Counted from the stretch's first letter, positions 4,957 through 12,950 are shown. The stretch: 25,334 bases of DNA from a virus (IMGVR_UViG_3300023198_000265:1-25334), one strand, 5' to 3'. Translations and numbers: made by a program. The notes: a model not told the origin generated them from the letters alone.

Positions 4957-5880
4957 ATGAAGAATTTGTTAGATCGAGCCTCTGAAGCCTACTACGCAGG
5001 CAACCCTTTTATGAGCGATGCAGAATTTGATATTCTGTCGTCTCATTTCGATTACAATATGGTAGGTCATAAAGTAACTGGCGGTCTAAGCCATTACTAT
5101 CCCTTGTATTCCCTACAAAAAATCTTTGATCTAAACGAAGCCCCTATTAATATAGATCTATGCGTTATAACCCCAAAATTGGATGGAGCAGCCATTTCCG
5201 TATTATATGTAAATGGACAGTATTCGTTGGCACTTACGAGGGGAGACGGTAAGATCGGTCAAGATATTACTAAAAATGTCTCCCATCTCGTACCAAACAA
5301 GTTAGGAGGTGGGGGTATTATTCAAATAACTGGAGAAGTGTTAGCTCCTAAAGCTATTACTAACTCCCGAAATTACGCCTCGGGTGCTCTGCAACTTAAA
5401 GACTTTGAAGAATTTAAGACGAGAGACTTACGCTTCGTAGCCTATGGAATGGAAGGCAATTTTAGTCATCCAACTTGGACTATGACAATGCAGAATTTAA
5501 TTAGTGAAGGTTGGAATACGGTATTAAACTTCGATGTTACAAACTACCCAACAGATGGTACTGTCTATAGAGTTGACGAATATTCTAAGTTTAACAATTT
5601 CGGATATACTTCCAAACACCCCAGAGGTGCATTTGCCTTTAAAGTACAAGCAAAAGGTATTCCAACTACACTATTAGACGTAGTGTGGCAAGTAGGAAAA
5701 TCAGGTGTAATAAGCCCAGTAGCAATTCTAGAGCCAATATTTATTGGTGATGCAAAAGTATCTAGAGCCACCTTACATAATATTAAGTACATAAATGATC
5801 TAAATTTAGAAATAGGTTGTACAGTCGGAGTGATTCGTAGTGGTGAAGTTATACCCAGAGTAGTGGAGAGATTGGATTGA
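4957..5880 (+). CDS. ligA: NAD-dependent DNA ligase, N-terminal part (adenylation + OB domains, 307 aa)
   Basis: This seals nicks using NAD. The first 50 residues resemble domain Ia, which binds the NMN moiety (AYYAGNPFMSDAEFD). The adenylated lysine is Lys74 in TPKLDGAAIS (KxDG motif). Further ligase motifs are TRGDGKIGQDIT, TGEV, RNYASGAL, KHPRGAFAFK, and the OB-fold signature VGKSGVISPVAILEPIFIGDAKVSRATLHN through RSGEVIPRV, here in two readable blocks. The protein stops just before where the zinc finger begins in bacterial LigA (about 670 residues); those domains are encoded separately at 6135. T5 ligase is split in the same way. An own promoter and AGGACA ribosome site precede the ATG. 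The two proteins presumably assemble into one enzyme. Confidence 0.93.
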   Translation: MKNLLDRASEAYYAGNPFMSDAEFDILSSHFDYNMVGHKVTGGLSHYYPLYSLQKIFDLNEAPINIDLCVITPKLDGAAISVLYVNGQYSLALTRGDGKIGQDITKNVSHLVPNKLGGGGIIQITGEVLAPKAITNSRNYASGALQLKDFEEFKTRDLRFVAYGMEGNFSHPTWTMTMQNLISEGWNTVLNFDVTNYPTDGTVYRVDEYSKFNNFGYTSKHPRGAFAFKVQAKGIPTTLLDVVWQVGKSGVISPVAILEPIFIGDAKVSRATLHNIKYINDLNLEIGCTVGVIRSGEVIPRVVERLD

Positions 5881-6077
5881 CTGTAGAGCATCATGATGTA
5901 GAACCCTACTCAATAAGTTATGATTTGCAAGGTTTTATAGAAGAATTAAGACATATCTTTGAGTCAGAAGGTAAAGCCGCTCCGAAATTAAGAAGATTAG
6001 AGCGAGCTGTAGACCAAGCAGAAAAATATGCTATAGAATATGGACATCTTCCTAGAAAACAAGCTGTCAAAAAATAA
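5877..6077 (+). CDS. hypothetical protein between ligase halves (66 aa)
   Basis: This is a helical, charged small protein (FIEELRHIFESEG, then KLRRLERAVDQAEKYAIEYG) without recognised domain. It starts at a TTG that overlaps the ligase stop (TTGA), with GAGAGA about 8 nt upstream. No in-frame ATG exists near the start, so TTG is the likely initiator. Its position in the split ligase suggests either a ligase-associated accessory protein or simple insertion. The next promoter begins directly after its stop. Confidence 0.6.
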   Translation: MTVEHHDVEPYSISYDLQGFIEELRHIFESEGKAAPKLRRLERAVDQAEKYAIEYGHLPRKQAVKK

Positions 6078-6080
6078 TTC

Positions 6081-6109
6081 TTGACATTTATCTTAAAATT
6101 TCATATAAT
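6081..6109 (+). promoter_or_regulatory. perfect-consensus sigma70 promoter (TTGACA-17-TATAAT)
   Basis: Both hexamers match the consensus exactly (6081-6086 and 6104-6109) with 17-bp spacing, in the ATTCTTGACATTTAT context. The start is expected near 6116, just before the ribosome site of the ligase C-terminal gene. A match this good should be very strong in a host with a typical sigma70. Confidence 0.92.
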
Positions 6110-6134
6110 ATATATTCTGAGAAAAGGAAATTAA

Positions 6135-6881
6135 GTGAGACTAATTATACCACCTGAATTTTGCCCTAGCTGTGGTTCAGCTTTAAAATGGCAGAATGAT
6201 CTATTATACTGTAGAAACACTTCATGTGGAGAGCAGTTGGGCAAAAAGATTGAACACTTTGCAAAAAGTTTAAAGATAAAAGGATTAGGCCCAGCAACAC
6301 TATCTAAGCTAGAACTTAATTCTATAGCTGATTTGTACTTTTTAGAAGAAATGGATTTATCAAAATATATAGGCTCAGATCGCATGGCAGAAAAGCTGTG
6401 CAAAGAAATACAAAATTCGGAAAAAGTAACCTTAAATAGATTACTACCCGCATTTGCAATACCGTTAGTAGGTAACTCAGTGTCTGAAAAACTCGCCACT
6501 GTCTGTCATAATATAAGTGATATTGATGACGATACATGCAGACAAGCAGGACTCGGGCCAAAGACCACTAGCAATTTACTAGATTGGATAGAAGATAACG
6601 CAGCTCTTATAGACGAACTGCCTTTCAGCTTCAACTTCGAGAAACCTAGACTTACCGGCAATATGGGAGTTGTGTGTATCTCTGGTAGGTTAAAGAGTTA
6701 TAAAACAAAGGCTGAAGCAACAGACGTTCTACAAAAACTAGGTTATACCGTTAAATCTAGTGTAACGAAGGATGTAACTATCCTTATCAATGAAAGTGGG
6801 ATAGAATCCGCTAAAACCAAACGCGCCAGAGATGCTGGCATAACTATAGTAACGAATCTAAAAGATTTTATTGGAGAATAA
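6135..6881 (+). CDS. NAD-dependent DNA ligase, C-terminal part (Zn finger, HhH, BRCT, 248 aa)
   Basis: This provides the DNA-binding domains of LigA. A four-cysteine zinc finger lies at residues 10-31 (CPSC at 10-13, C26, C31). Helix-hairpin-helix repeats follow (IKGLGPATLSKL, IPLVGNSVSEKL, AGLGPKTTSNLL), and a BRCT domain occupies about residues 175-248 (VVCISGRL, then LGYTVKSSVTKDVTILI). Together with the protein at 4957 it covers a complete bacterial-type ligase in the correct order. It begins with GTG behind AAAAGGA (6122-6128) and has its own consensus promoter. This makes independent expression of the two halves possible. The end lies 4 nt before the D5-like gene start. Confidence 0.93.
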   Translation: MRLIIPPEFCPSCGSALKWQNDLLYCRNTSCGEQLGKKIEHFAKSLKIKGLGPATLSKLELNSIADLYFLEEMDLSKYIGSDRMAEKLCKEIQNSEKVTLNRLLPAFAIPLVGNSVSEKLATVCHNISDIDDDTCRQAGLGPKTTSNLLDWIEDNAALIDELPFSFNFEKPRLTGNMGVVCISGRLKSYKTKAEATDVLQKLGYTVKSSVTKDVTILINESGIESAKTKRARDAGITIVTNLKDFIGE

Positions 6882-6885
6882 TATT

Positions 6886-7611
6886 ATGGCACTTCCTAAA
6901 TGGAATGACGAACGAGAAAGTATCCTTACCGAATTTGTCGGTGATGAAAGCCCTGTAAGCCAAGAAACAGTAGCGGGTGCTGCTGAAGTTCTTGAAACCT
7001 CAACACGCTCTGTATCGAGCAAACTGCGTAAAATGAAATTTGAAGTAGAACTTGCTTCTGCTCGTGCACACCGTTCTTACAGTGACGAAGAAGCTGCAAC
7101 TCTTGCTGCTTTTGTAACTGATAATAGTGGTGAGTACACTTATGCTCAAATCGCTAAAGTATTTGCTGACGGCAAATTTACGCCTAAATCAATTCAAGGT
7201 AAAATTCTTTCCCTTGAACTTACCGATCACGTTAAAGCAGCTCCTAAGCCTGTAAACGTGCGTACTTACACACCAGAAGAAGAAGAAATCTTTGTCGACA
7301 TGGTAAATGCTGGTGAATTCATTGAAGCTATCGCTGAAAAACTTGGACGTACTGTAAATAGTATTCGTGGTAAAGCTCTTAGCTTGCTACGTTCAAATGA
7401 TATTGAAGCATTCCCCCGTCAAGAGTTCACTAAAGGTTCTACCCGTCAAGATCCTCTTACAGAACTTGGTGATGTTTCCGAGATGACTGTCGAAGCTATT
7501 GCGGAAGCAATTGAGAAGACTGAGCGTGGTGTTAAAACTATGCTTACCCGCCGTGGTTTAGTTTGCGCTAACTACGATGGAGCAACTCGAAAAGCTAAAG
7601 CTAGTAAGTAA
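6886..7611 (+). CDS. D5-like DNA-binding protein, three Myb/SANT-like repeats (241 aa)
   Basis: The sequence resembles phage T5 D5, an abundant dsDNA-binding protein needed for replication and late transcription. Repeating helical units are visible: LPKWNDERESILTEFV, then RSYSDEEAATLAAFV, then RTYTPEEEEIFVDMV. Each is followed by a recognition-type helix (TRSVSSKLRKM, PKSIQGKILSL, VNSIRGKALSL), with a fourth, weaker unit ending ERGVKTMLTRRG. I chose ATG 6886 (GGAGAA upstream) over TTG 6871. Codon choice (CTT, GCT, CGT) is clearly more biased than in neighbours, as for a highly made protein, and a strong terminator follows. It is probably cotranscribed with the ligase C-terminal gene from 6081. 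Confidence 0.85.
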   Translation: MALPKWNDERESILTEFVGDESPVSQETVAGAAEVLETSTRSVSSKLRKMKFEVELASARAHRSYSDEEAATLAAFVTDNSGEYTYAQIAKVFADGKFTPKSIQGKILSLELTDHVKAAPKPVNVRTYTPEEEEIFVDMVNAGEFIEAIAEKLGRTVNSIRGKALSLLRSNDIEAFPRQEFTKGSTRQDPLTELGDVSEMTVEAIAEAIEKTERGVKTMLTRRGLVCANYDGATRKAKASK

Positions 7612-7628
7612 TCCTTATTAGTTAGAAT

Positions 7629-7663
7629 AACAACCCTCGGAGCAATTCTGAGGGTTGTTTTAC
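7629..7663 (+). terminator. rho-independent terminator after D5-like gene
   Basis: AACAACCCTC (7629-7638) pairs with GAGGGTTGTT (7650-7659) across an 11-nt loop, followed by TTTA. The stem is 10 bp and lies 18 nt after the stop codon. Confidence 0.88.
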
Positions 7664-7682
7664 GTCTGTAATATTTACAGAC
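7664..7682 (+). promoter_or_regulatory. perfect 8-bp inverted repeat before the helicase gene
   Basis: GTCTGTAA (7664-7671) and TTACAGAC (7675-7682) flank a 3-base centre. As DNA it could be an operator. As RNA it would place a hairpin about 25 nt before the helicase ribosome site. No consensus promoter is seen next to it. Confidence 0.45.
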
Positions 7683-7720
7683 AACGTGGTCTTGCAACCA
7701 TATTGATCGGGGGATCATCA

Positions 7721-9076
7721 TTGAATATTGCTAGTGCGTTAATAAAACAGATACTCGACTTACAGGACTTTGAGACCTGGAGTTCAGTTCGTGAGCACTA
7801 TCTACCCTCCGAATACCATATCTTATTTAATACAATTGATAAGCATTGCTCTAATAATCATAAATTACCCACTTTTGAGGAATTGAAGTTCGAAATTCGT
7901 GATGTTAGTACGAAAGAAAAACTGTACGCTATAGAATCTATTGAAGTAGAAGCAGAACCAGAGATGCTACTTCAGTACTTAAAAAATGAATTTACTCAAA
8001 AAGAGATATTAAATCGTGCGGAAGATTTTGTAGAAAATTCAGTCGCATTTGAAGATGCAGAAGAATCCTTAGCACATTTACATCAAATTGTATTAGACGT
8101 AGAAGCGTTAGTAGACTTAGAAAAACCCCAAGAAAGTATGGGACGTATTGAATTATTCGCAGACAAAGAAGAATATAGTAAATACCTTGCCCTCGGGCTT
8201 AATGCAGATTTCGATCTTTCACATCAGTTCGGCCCCCGTGATCTGATTCTGATTGGTGGATTTCGAGGGCAAGGTAAGTCTATTCTATGTTCTAATATTG
8301 CGGTTAATATATACGATCGTGGTAGGTCCTCGGTTATGTATTCTACTGAAATGGATAAACGTACCGTTTTACAACGTAACTGTGCAATCGCTACGGGTGT
8401 GGATTATGGTCGCTTAAAGTTTCAGAATTTAAATAAAACAGAGTGGGAGAAAGTAGCTGCTTGGTGGGCTGGACGTTTCCAAGATAGTCAAAGTATCTTT
8501 GAAAATTATTTAGATCATAGAGATTTTACTAAATTCCATAGTACATTAATTGATGAATCAGAATTAAGACCAGAATGTCAATTAGATGTAGTTTATGATC
8601 CTAATCTAACTATTCCTAAAATAAATTCTGATCTTGATAAGAAGATGAAAGGTGGGATGGATATTGGAGTAATCATAGTAGATTATTTAAATAAAGTTAA
8701 ACTTAGTGCAACTCCTTCTAAGCGTGGTGCATTTGATTGGATTGAACAAATCGAAGTAAGTACTGCATTGAAAGCAATAGCAGCAGAATTTGAAAGACCT
8801 TTAGTATCTCCGTTCCAAATAGATAAGCAAGGAGAAGCTAGATTTTCAAAAGGTATTCATATTGATGCTGATGCTGTATATAACTTAAAAGCAGATAAAG
8901 GAGATAATCCTTGTATTAAGTTAACCTGTGAGAAAATGAGAGATGGCCCTGAGTTAAATTTCACATCTGTTATGGATTGGAGTTCATTGAAGTTAGGACC
9001 CGAATCTACAGTTCATCCAGAGGATATAGTAGATAGTGATGAAAAAACAGGGGAAGAAATTAACGATGGTTTCTGA
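7721..9076 (+). CDS. replicative DNA helicase, DnaB/RecA-type (451 aa)
   Basis: A hexameric helicase that unwinds the fork ahead of the polymerase. The N-terminal 150 residues are helical, with a DnaB-like role likely in primase contact. The RecA-type core carries Walker A GGFRGQGKS at about residues 179-187, a DnaB-like segment YSTEMDKRTVLQR, and a Walker B-like IGVIIVDYLNKV. Towards the end come PFQIDKQGEARFSKG and a KADKG segment in the place of the DnaB arginine-finger region. I chose the TTG at 7721, preceded by GGGGGA at 7709-7714. The longer frame would start inside the preceding terminator. There is no strong promoter directly upstream; transcription by read-through is plausible. Its stop is followed by a promoter. 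Confidence 0.87.
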   Translation: MNIASALIKQILDLQDFETWSSVREHYLPSEYHILFNTIDKHCSNNHKLPTFEELKFEIRDVSTKEKLYAIESIEVEAEPEMLLQYLKNEFTQKEILNRAEDFVENSVAFEDAEESLAHLHQIVLDVEALVDLEKPQESMGRIELFADKEEYSKYLALGLNADFDLSHQFGPRDLILIGGFRGQGKSILCSNIAVNIYDRGRSSVMYSTEMDKRTVLQRNCAIATGVDYGRLKFQNLNKTEWEKVAAWWAGRFQDSQSIFENYLDHRDFTKFHSTLIDESELRPECQLDVVYDPNLTIPKINSDLDKKMKGGMDIGVIIVDYLNKVKLSATPSKRGAFDWIEQIEVSTALKAIAAEFERPLVSPFQIDKQGEARFSKGIHIDADAVYNLKADKGDNPCIKLTCEKMRDGPELNFTSVMDWSSLKLGPESTVHPEDIVDSDEKTGEEINDGF

Positions 9077-9093
9077 AACTTAAAAAATAATAC

Positions 9094-9122
9094 TTGACAT
9101 TTAGGTTAGATTTTAGTATAAT
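9094..9122 (+). promoter_or_regulatory. perfect-consensus sigma70 promoter (TTGACA-17-TATAAT)
   Basis: TTGACA at 9094-9099 and TATAAT at 9117-9122, with a 17-bp spacer, in the ATACTTGACATTTAGG context. The expected start near 9129 leaves a 31-nt leader with AAAGAGGGAG before the small gene at 9160. It would drive the small-gene cluster, primase and polymerase. Confidence 0.9.
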
Positions 9123-9159
9123 ATAGAATAGAAAAAGTTATAGAAAGAGGGAGATAATT

Positions 9160-9324
9160 ATGGAGGCATTAATAATATACTTAGTAGTAATAATTGGCGC
9201 TATATTATTAGCAGCCTTTCTACATTGGGGTTATAAAAGAGATATGGAAATTTGTAAAAAATGCAATTACCATAGATTGAGGTGTACTTGTGTTAAATTT
9301 GGAAGATACGATGCGTCTAATTAG
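9160..9324 (+). CDS. small membrane protein with Cys cluster (54 aa)
   Basis: ATG at 9160 follows a strong ribosome site (AGAGGGAG, 9146-9153) and the promoter at 9094. Residues 4-24 form one transmembrane helix (LIIYLVVIIGAILLAAFLHWG). A basic tail follows with CKKCNYHRLRCTC, two closely spaced CxxC/CxC groups that might bind zinc or iron on the cytoplasmic face. The frame ends TAG at 9322-9324, overlapping the next ATG. I do not recognise a family. As first gene after a consensus promoter it is probably well expressed. Confidence 0.7.
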   Translation: MEALIIYLVVIIGAILLAAFLHWGYKRDMEICKKCNYHRLRCTCVKFGRYDASN

Positions 9325-9535
9325 ATTTATGATGACTAATCTAGCCTTATTTACATTAGTAGTTATACTAGCATTTGCATATTCTCCTGATGATCCTAAT
9401 AATTGGGAATTATCTACTACTAATATGACAGAAGCTAGAAATTTTGTGCAAGATTGTAAAAGACAGGGTGGAATATCTACATCTAATATTAAAGATCGGG
9501 TAGCAACTCTGCATTGTAAATTAGGGAGATGGTAA
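9311..9535 (+). CDS. small membrane or secreted protein (74 aa)
   Basis: ATG at 9311 has GGAAGA at 9301-9306. A longer GTG start at 9290 is possible but lacks a better site. The N-terminus (RLIRFMMTNLALFTLVVILAFAYS in outline) is a basic end plus hydrophobic helix at about residues 8-23, acting as a signal peptide or anchor. The 45 residues beyond hold two Cys (DCKRQGG and LHCKLGRW), which could form a disulphide in the periplasm. Its function is unknown. It overlaps the preceding gene by 14 nt, and its stop overlaps the next ATG (TAATG). Confidence 0.65.
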   Translation: MRLIRFMMTNLALFTLVVILAFAYSPDDPNNWELSTTNMTEARNFVQDCKRQGGISTSNIKDRVATLHCKLGRW

Positions 9536-9639
9536 TGTTTGACAGTTTAATTCGTGAATGTGTTTGTGACGTACTTTACTATGTAGAATTTTATGGTTGT
9601 GAAGATTCTATTTTTGATTTTTTCTGGTTTTGGTTATAG
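9535..9639 (+). CDS. hypothetical micro-protein (34 aa)
   Basis: ATG at 9535 overlaps the previous TAA and has GGGAGATGG just upstream. The product is Cys- and aromatic-rich (CVCDVLYYVEFYGC, then IFDFFWFWL) and acidic. It could insert into the membrane with its hydrophobic C-terminus. The good ribosome site and exact stop-start overlap support translation; function cannot be inferred. Confidence 0.5.
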   Translation: MFDSLIRECVCDVLYYVEFYGCEDSIFDFFWFWL

Positions 9640-9644
9640 AGACA

Positions 9645-9866
9645 ATGGAACGTAAAGAAGCAATAAAAATGGCTGAAAAAGCCATGCTACATCATAGACC
9701 TGCTCGTTGTGAGATAGGCAAAGTTTTGAGTGAAGCACTAGAAAAATTAAATGAAATAGAAGCCGCAGTAGAGCAATTACGGTATTCTATGCATCCAGTA
9801 ATAGATCGAAAAGCAGTACAAAACTTATTAGATTTATTTAATGTAGAGACCGCACAAGTTAAATGA
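9645..9866 (+). CDS. hypothetical helical protein (73 aa)
   Basis: This is a fully helical, charged soluble protein: KEAIKMAEKAML, then LSEALEKLNEIEAAVEQL, then AVQNLLDLF, with amphipathic spacing suggesting a small coiled-coil or helical bundle. I do not recognise it. I chose the ATG at 9645 instead of 9630 because the latter overlaps the preceding micro-protein more. The ribosome site is weak in both cases (TAGAGA). Its stop overlaps the primase ATG (ATGA), placing it in the replication operon, possibly as an accessory factor. Confidence 0.65.
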   Translation: MERKEAIKMAEKAMLHHRPARCEIGKVLSEALEKLNEIEAAVEQLRYSMHPVIDRKAVQNLLDLFNVETAQVK

Positions 9867-10690
9867 AAGTAGAAGAACTACTAGAGTCTAAGAATATTGA
9901 CTATCTTCCTAAGGGTGGGGACTTTGAAGTCCGTTGCCTAAATCCTGAACACGAGGATAAACATCCTAGTCTAAGAATAGATAAAATAACTGGGATTTTT
10001 AATTGTTTTTCCTGTGGATTTAAAGGCAATTTATTCACCCACTATGGGGAACGGATAAACCATTTGCAACAAAAAAGAGAGCTTCTGATAAAGAGAATAA
10101 AGGCAAAGCTTGCAGAAAGTATTGGTTTATCCTTCCCCCAGAATCGTGTACCCTATGAGGGCGACTGGAGAGGAATTAGTCCTGAAACTTATAAGTATTT
10201 TGAGGCGTTTACATGCCATGATAAACCTTATGCAGAGAGAATTTTATTTCCTATTAGAGACGTTTCAGGCCGAATTGCCGCGTTTAATGGAAGGCATACA
10301 AGCGGCGGAACGCCCAAATATCTAATTAGTCCTGCTGGAGCTAAGATGCCTTTATTTCCGCAAGTTACTCCAATCATGGGGAGTGTAATACTTGTGGAAG
10401 GTTTATTTGATATGTTAAATCTCCATGATAAAGGATTAACCAACGCAGTTTGCTGTCACGGCACACGAAACATTAATGAGGACAAATTGTCTATGCTTCG
10501 TATTCAAGGAGTAGATAATGTAGACGTTTTCTTTGACGGTGACGACCCCGGACAGGAAGCCGCAGTAATTGTAAAAAATATATGTGATGCTATGGGTATG
10601 ATGACAAGAAACATTCATTTAGCGGGTAAAGACCCAGGTGAATTGACTGAAAATCAGGTCCATGGATTAATGAGGAAATTATATGCCTAA
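9863..10690 (+). CDS. DNA primase, CHC2 zinc finger + TOPRIM (275 aa)
   Basis: This makes RNA primers for lagging-strand synthesis. A CHC2 zinc finger lies at residues 25-51: C25, H30, C48, C51. Basic helical stretches link it to a TOPRIM fold, with FNGRH and PKYLIS motifs typical of phage primases, then VILVEGLFD (catalytic Glu-Gly) and VFFDGDDPGQEA (the acidic DxD-like motif). At 275 residues it is much shorter than DnaG (about 580) and has no helicase-binding domain, as in T5-type primases. The start overlaps the previous stop, and the stop overlaps the polymerase start, so translation is coupled. Confidence 0.9.
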   Translation: MKVEELLESKNIDYLPKGGDFEVRCLNPEHEDKHPSLRIDKITGIFNCFSCGFKGNLFTHYGERINHLQQKRELLIKRIKAKLAESIGLSFPQNRVPYEGDWRGISPETYKYFEAFTCHDKPYAERILFPIRDVSGRIAAFNGRHTSGGTPKYLISPAGAKMPLFPQVTPIMGSVILVEGLFDMLNLHDKGLTNAVCCHGTRNINEDKLSMLRIQGVDNVDVFFDGDDPGQEAAVIVKNICDAMGMMTRNIHLAGKDPGELTENQVHGLMRKLYA

Positions 10691-12950
10691 AGTTGCATTA
10701 GTAGAAACTAAACCTTCACGAAATGATTATAAAGAGCTATTTCAAAATGAATTTGCCTTTGATTCTTACCATTTGTGTTCAGATGCTAATATTAAGAAAG
10801 TCTTAAAGAAAGACTGTGATATTAATATTGATCTAGATGCTTACGACTATATTATTCTAGTAGGTAGCGATGCTTTAAAGTACTTTACCAAACTGAACGC
10901 AGTTACCACATATACAGGAAAGAAAATAGAAGATAAGTTCCTGGCTACTATCAACCCCGCAATGTTAGCCTTTAAGCCGGAGGCTCGTAGTACTTGGGAA
11001 CGCTCTAGAGATTCCATTATTGGGTATATTAATGGAACTCTTATAGATACTGTTATTGATGATACTATTGCTATAGGCATTGATACGGCAGAAGAAGCAA
11101 AAGCTTTCATACTTGACGCTATTAAGGACCCTCACCCTTATGTAGCACTAGACTCTGAAACTACCGGTCTATATCCTAGAGATGGGTATATTCAAGGTTT
11201 ATCTTTATGTTATGATGGTAAGAAAGGTGCATATATCAATGCGAATTGTGTTGATGAAACAGTAGAAAAACTATTGGCGAACTTATTTAAGAAAAAGACT
11301 GTAATCTTTCACAATGCTAAGTTCGATCTCGCGTTCTTCGAGTATCATTTCAATTTTGAATTCCCGCACTTTGAAGATACAATGCTTCTACATTATATTA
11401 TTGATGAAGTTCCCGGTACACATGGGTTGAAACAACTTTGTATGAGGTTTACTCAATATGGGGATTATGAAAAGCCAATGTATGATTGGATTGAATCATA
11501 TCGTAAACAGCACGGTATTTTAAAGAACGATTTCCGTTGGGGTGACATTCCATTCGAAGAAATGTATACCTATGCAGCTATGGATGCTCTAGTTACCTTC
11601 ATACTTTTTGAGAAATTCGTAAGAATTAAGCAAAATAAACGCTTATGCAAAGTTTATGACGAAATTCTTATTCCTGGTACCCGCTTCCTAACAGATATGC
11701 AAGATAATGGTGTACCAGTCGATAAATCACGACTTCTTAAAGCTCAATGTCTAATGCAACAGGATATTGATGAAGCTATAGCTAAATTATACACACATCC
11801 CGAGGTATCAGAGTTTGAAACTTTTCAAGGCAAAGATTTTAATCCTAATAGTGTGCTCCAGTTACGCACTCTATTGTTTGACTTTTTGGGATTACAACCA
11901 ACCGGCAAGAAAACAGGTACCGGGAAGGACTCTACAGATAAGGAAGTTTTAGCACAACTTGCTTCACAGCATGGAGTTCCACAACTCATTTTAGATATTA
12001 GACAGAAGTCTAAAATTAAAAATACTTATTTAGACAAGATTTTCCCTCAATTAGATCGGGACAGTCGGCTGCGCACTGGATTTAACATACATACAACTAC
12101 TTCGGGCCGCTTAAGTAGTAGTGGTAAGTTAAATATGCAACAACTTCCACGCGATAATCCTATTGTCAAGGGCTGTATCATGGCAGCTCCTGGGCATAAG
12201 ATTGTTGCCATGGATTTAACCACTGCTGAGGTGTACGCGGCCGCTGTTCTTTCTGAGGATGAAGCTTTAATGGATATAATCCGCCAAGGGGGTAATTTCC
12301 ATAGTCAGATTGCTAGAAAAGTATTTAGACTAGACTGTGAGGCAGAGGATGTGGCGGATATATACCCAACACAACGTCAAGCTGCTAAAGCTGTAACATT
12401 CGGTATTATGTATGGAGCTGGAGCAGCTAAGATCAGTGAACAAGTTACACATGACTCTGGCAAATATTTTAGCAAAAATGAAGCACAAGAGGTTATTGAT
12501 GACTACTTCAGAAGTTTCCATAAACTTAAAACATGGATTGAGAAAAACAAGAAATTCATCGAACAAAATGGGTTCATTTATTCCTATTTTGGACGAAAAC
12601 GCAGATTGCCTAATGTTGCTTCAAAAGATCGCGGAATCAAAGGGCATGAAGTTAGATCAGGACTTAATTTCCTCGTGCAATCAGTGGCTTCAGACATCAA
12701 TCTCTTAGGGGCTATTGATACACACAATGCTTTAAAAGTAAAAAGTATGAAAGCAAAAATATTTGCTCTAGTACATGACTCAATTTTAGCAGAAGTGCCA
12801 GATGAAGAAGTAGAAGACTACTGTGCAATTCTATTACAGAATGTACAAAAAGACAGAGGCTTATCAATTCCAAACCATCCTGTGGGTTGTGATTTTGATA
12901 TAGGACAGGATTATTCAATGGGTAAATATGAAAAACTCTACGGAAAGTAA
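10683..12950 (+). CDS. DNA polymerase, family A with 3'-5' exonuclease (755 aa)
   Basis: This is the replicative polymerase, related to T5 and E. coli Pol I. Residues 1-120 form an extra N-terminal domain, not the Pol I 5' nuclease; its IILVGSDALKYF resembles uracil-DNA glycosylase-like folds. The proofreading domain has Exo I D157/E159 (ALDSETTGL), Exo II D215 (FHNAKFDLAFF) and Exo III Y297/D301. Motif A is MDLTTAEVYAA (D511, E516), differing from DYSQIELR. Motif B is RQAAKAVTFGIMYG (R565, K569, F573, Y577), and motif C is ALVHDSI (D699). F573 in place of T7's Tyr predicts discrimination against dideoxynucleotides. All catalytic residues are present. GAGGAA (10671-10676) precedes the ATG. 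Confidence 0.95.
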   Translation: MPKVALVETKPSRNDYKELFQNEFAFDSYHLCSDANIKKVLKKDCDINIDLDAYDYIILVGSDALKYFTKLNAVTTYTGKKIEDKFLATINPAMLAFKPEARSTWERSRDSIIGYINGTLIDTVIDDTIAIGIDTAEEAKAFILDAIKDPHPYVALDSETTGLYPRDGYIQGLSLCYDGKKGAYINANCVDETVEKLLANLFKKKTVIFHNAKFDLAFFEYHFNFEFPHFEDTMLLHYIIDEVPGTHGLKQLCMRFTQYGDYEKPMYDWIESYRKQHGILKNDFRWGDIPFEEMYTYAAMDALVTFILFEKFVRIKQNKRLCKVYDEILIPGTRFLTDMQDNGVPVDKSRLLKAQCLMQQDIDEAIAKLYTHPEVSEFETFQGKDFNPNSVLQLRTLLFDFLGLQPTGKKTGTGKDSTDKEVLAQLASQHGVPQLILDIRQKSKIKNTYLDKIFPQLDRDSRLRTGFNIHTTTSGRLSSSGKLNMQQLPRDNPIVKGCIMAAPGHKIVAMDLTTAEVYAAAVLSEDEALMDIIRQGGNFHSQIARKVFRLDCEAEDVADIYPTQRQAAKAVTFGIMYGAGAAKISEQVTHDSGKYFSKNEAQEVIDDYFRSFHKLKTWIEKNKKFIEQNGFIYSYFGRKRRLPNVASKDRGIKGHEVRSGLNFLVQSVASDINLLGAIDTHNALKVKSMKAKIFALVHDSILAEVPDEEVEDYCAILLQNVQKDRGLSIPNHPVGCDFDIGQDYSMGKYEKLYGK

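Noticed and set aside
7655-7720. Helicase start at TTG 7655
   Set aside because: That codon lies in the terminator stem and has no ribosome site. TTG 7721 has GGGGGA at suitable distance.
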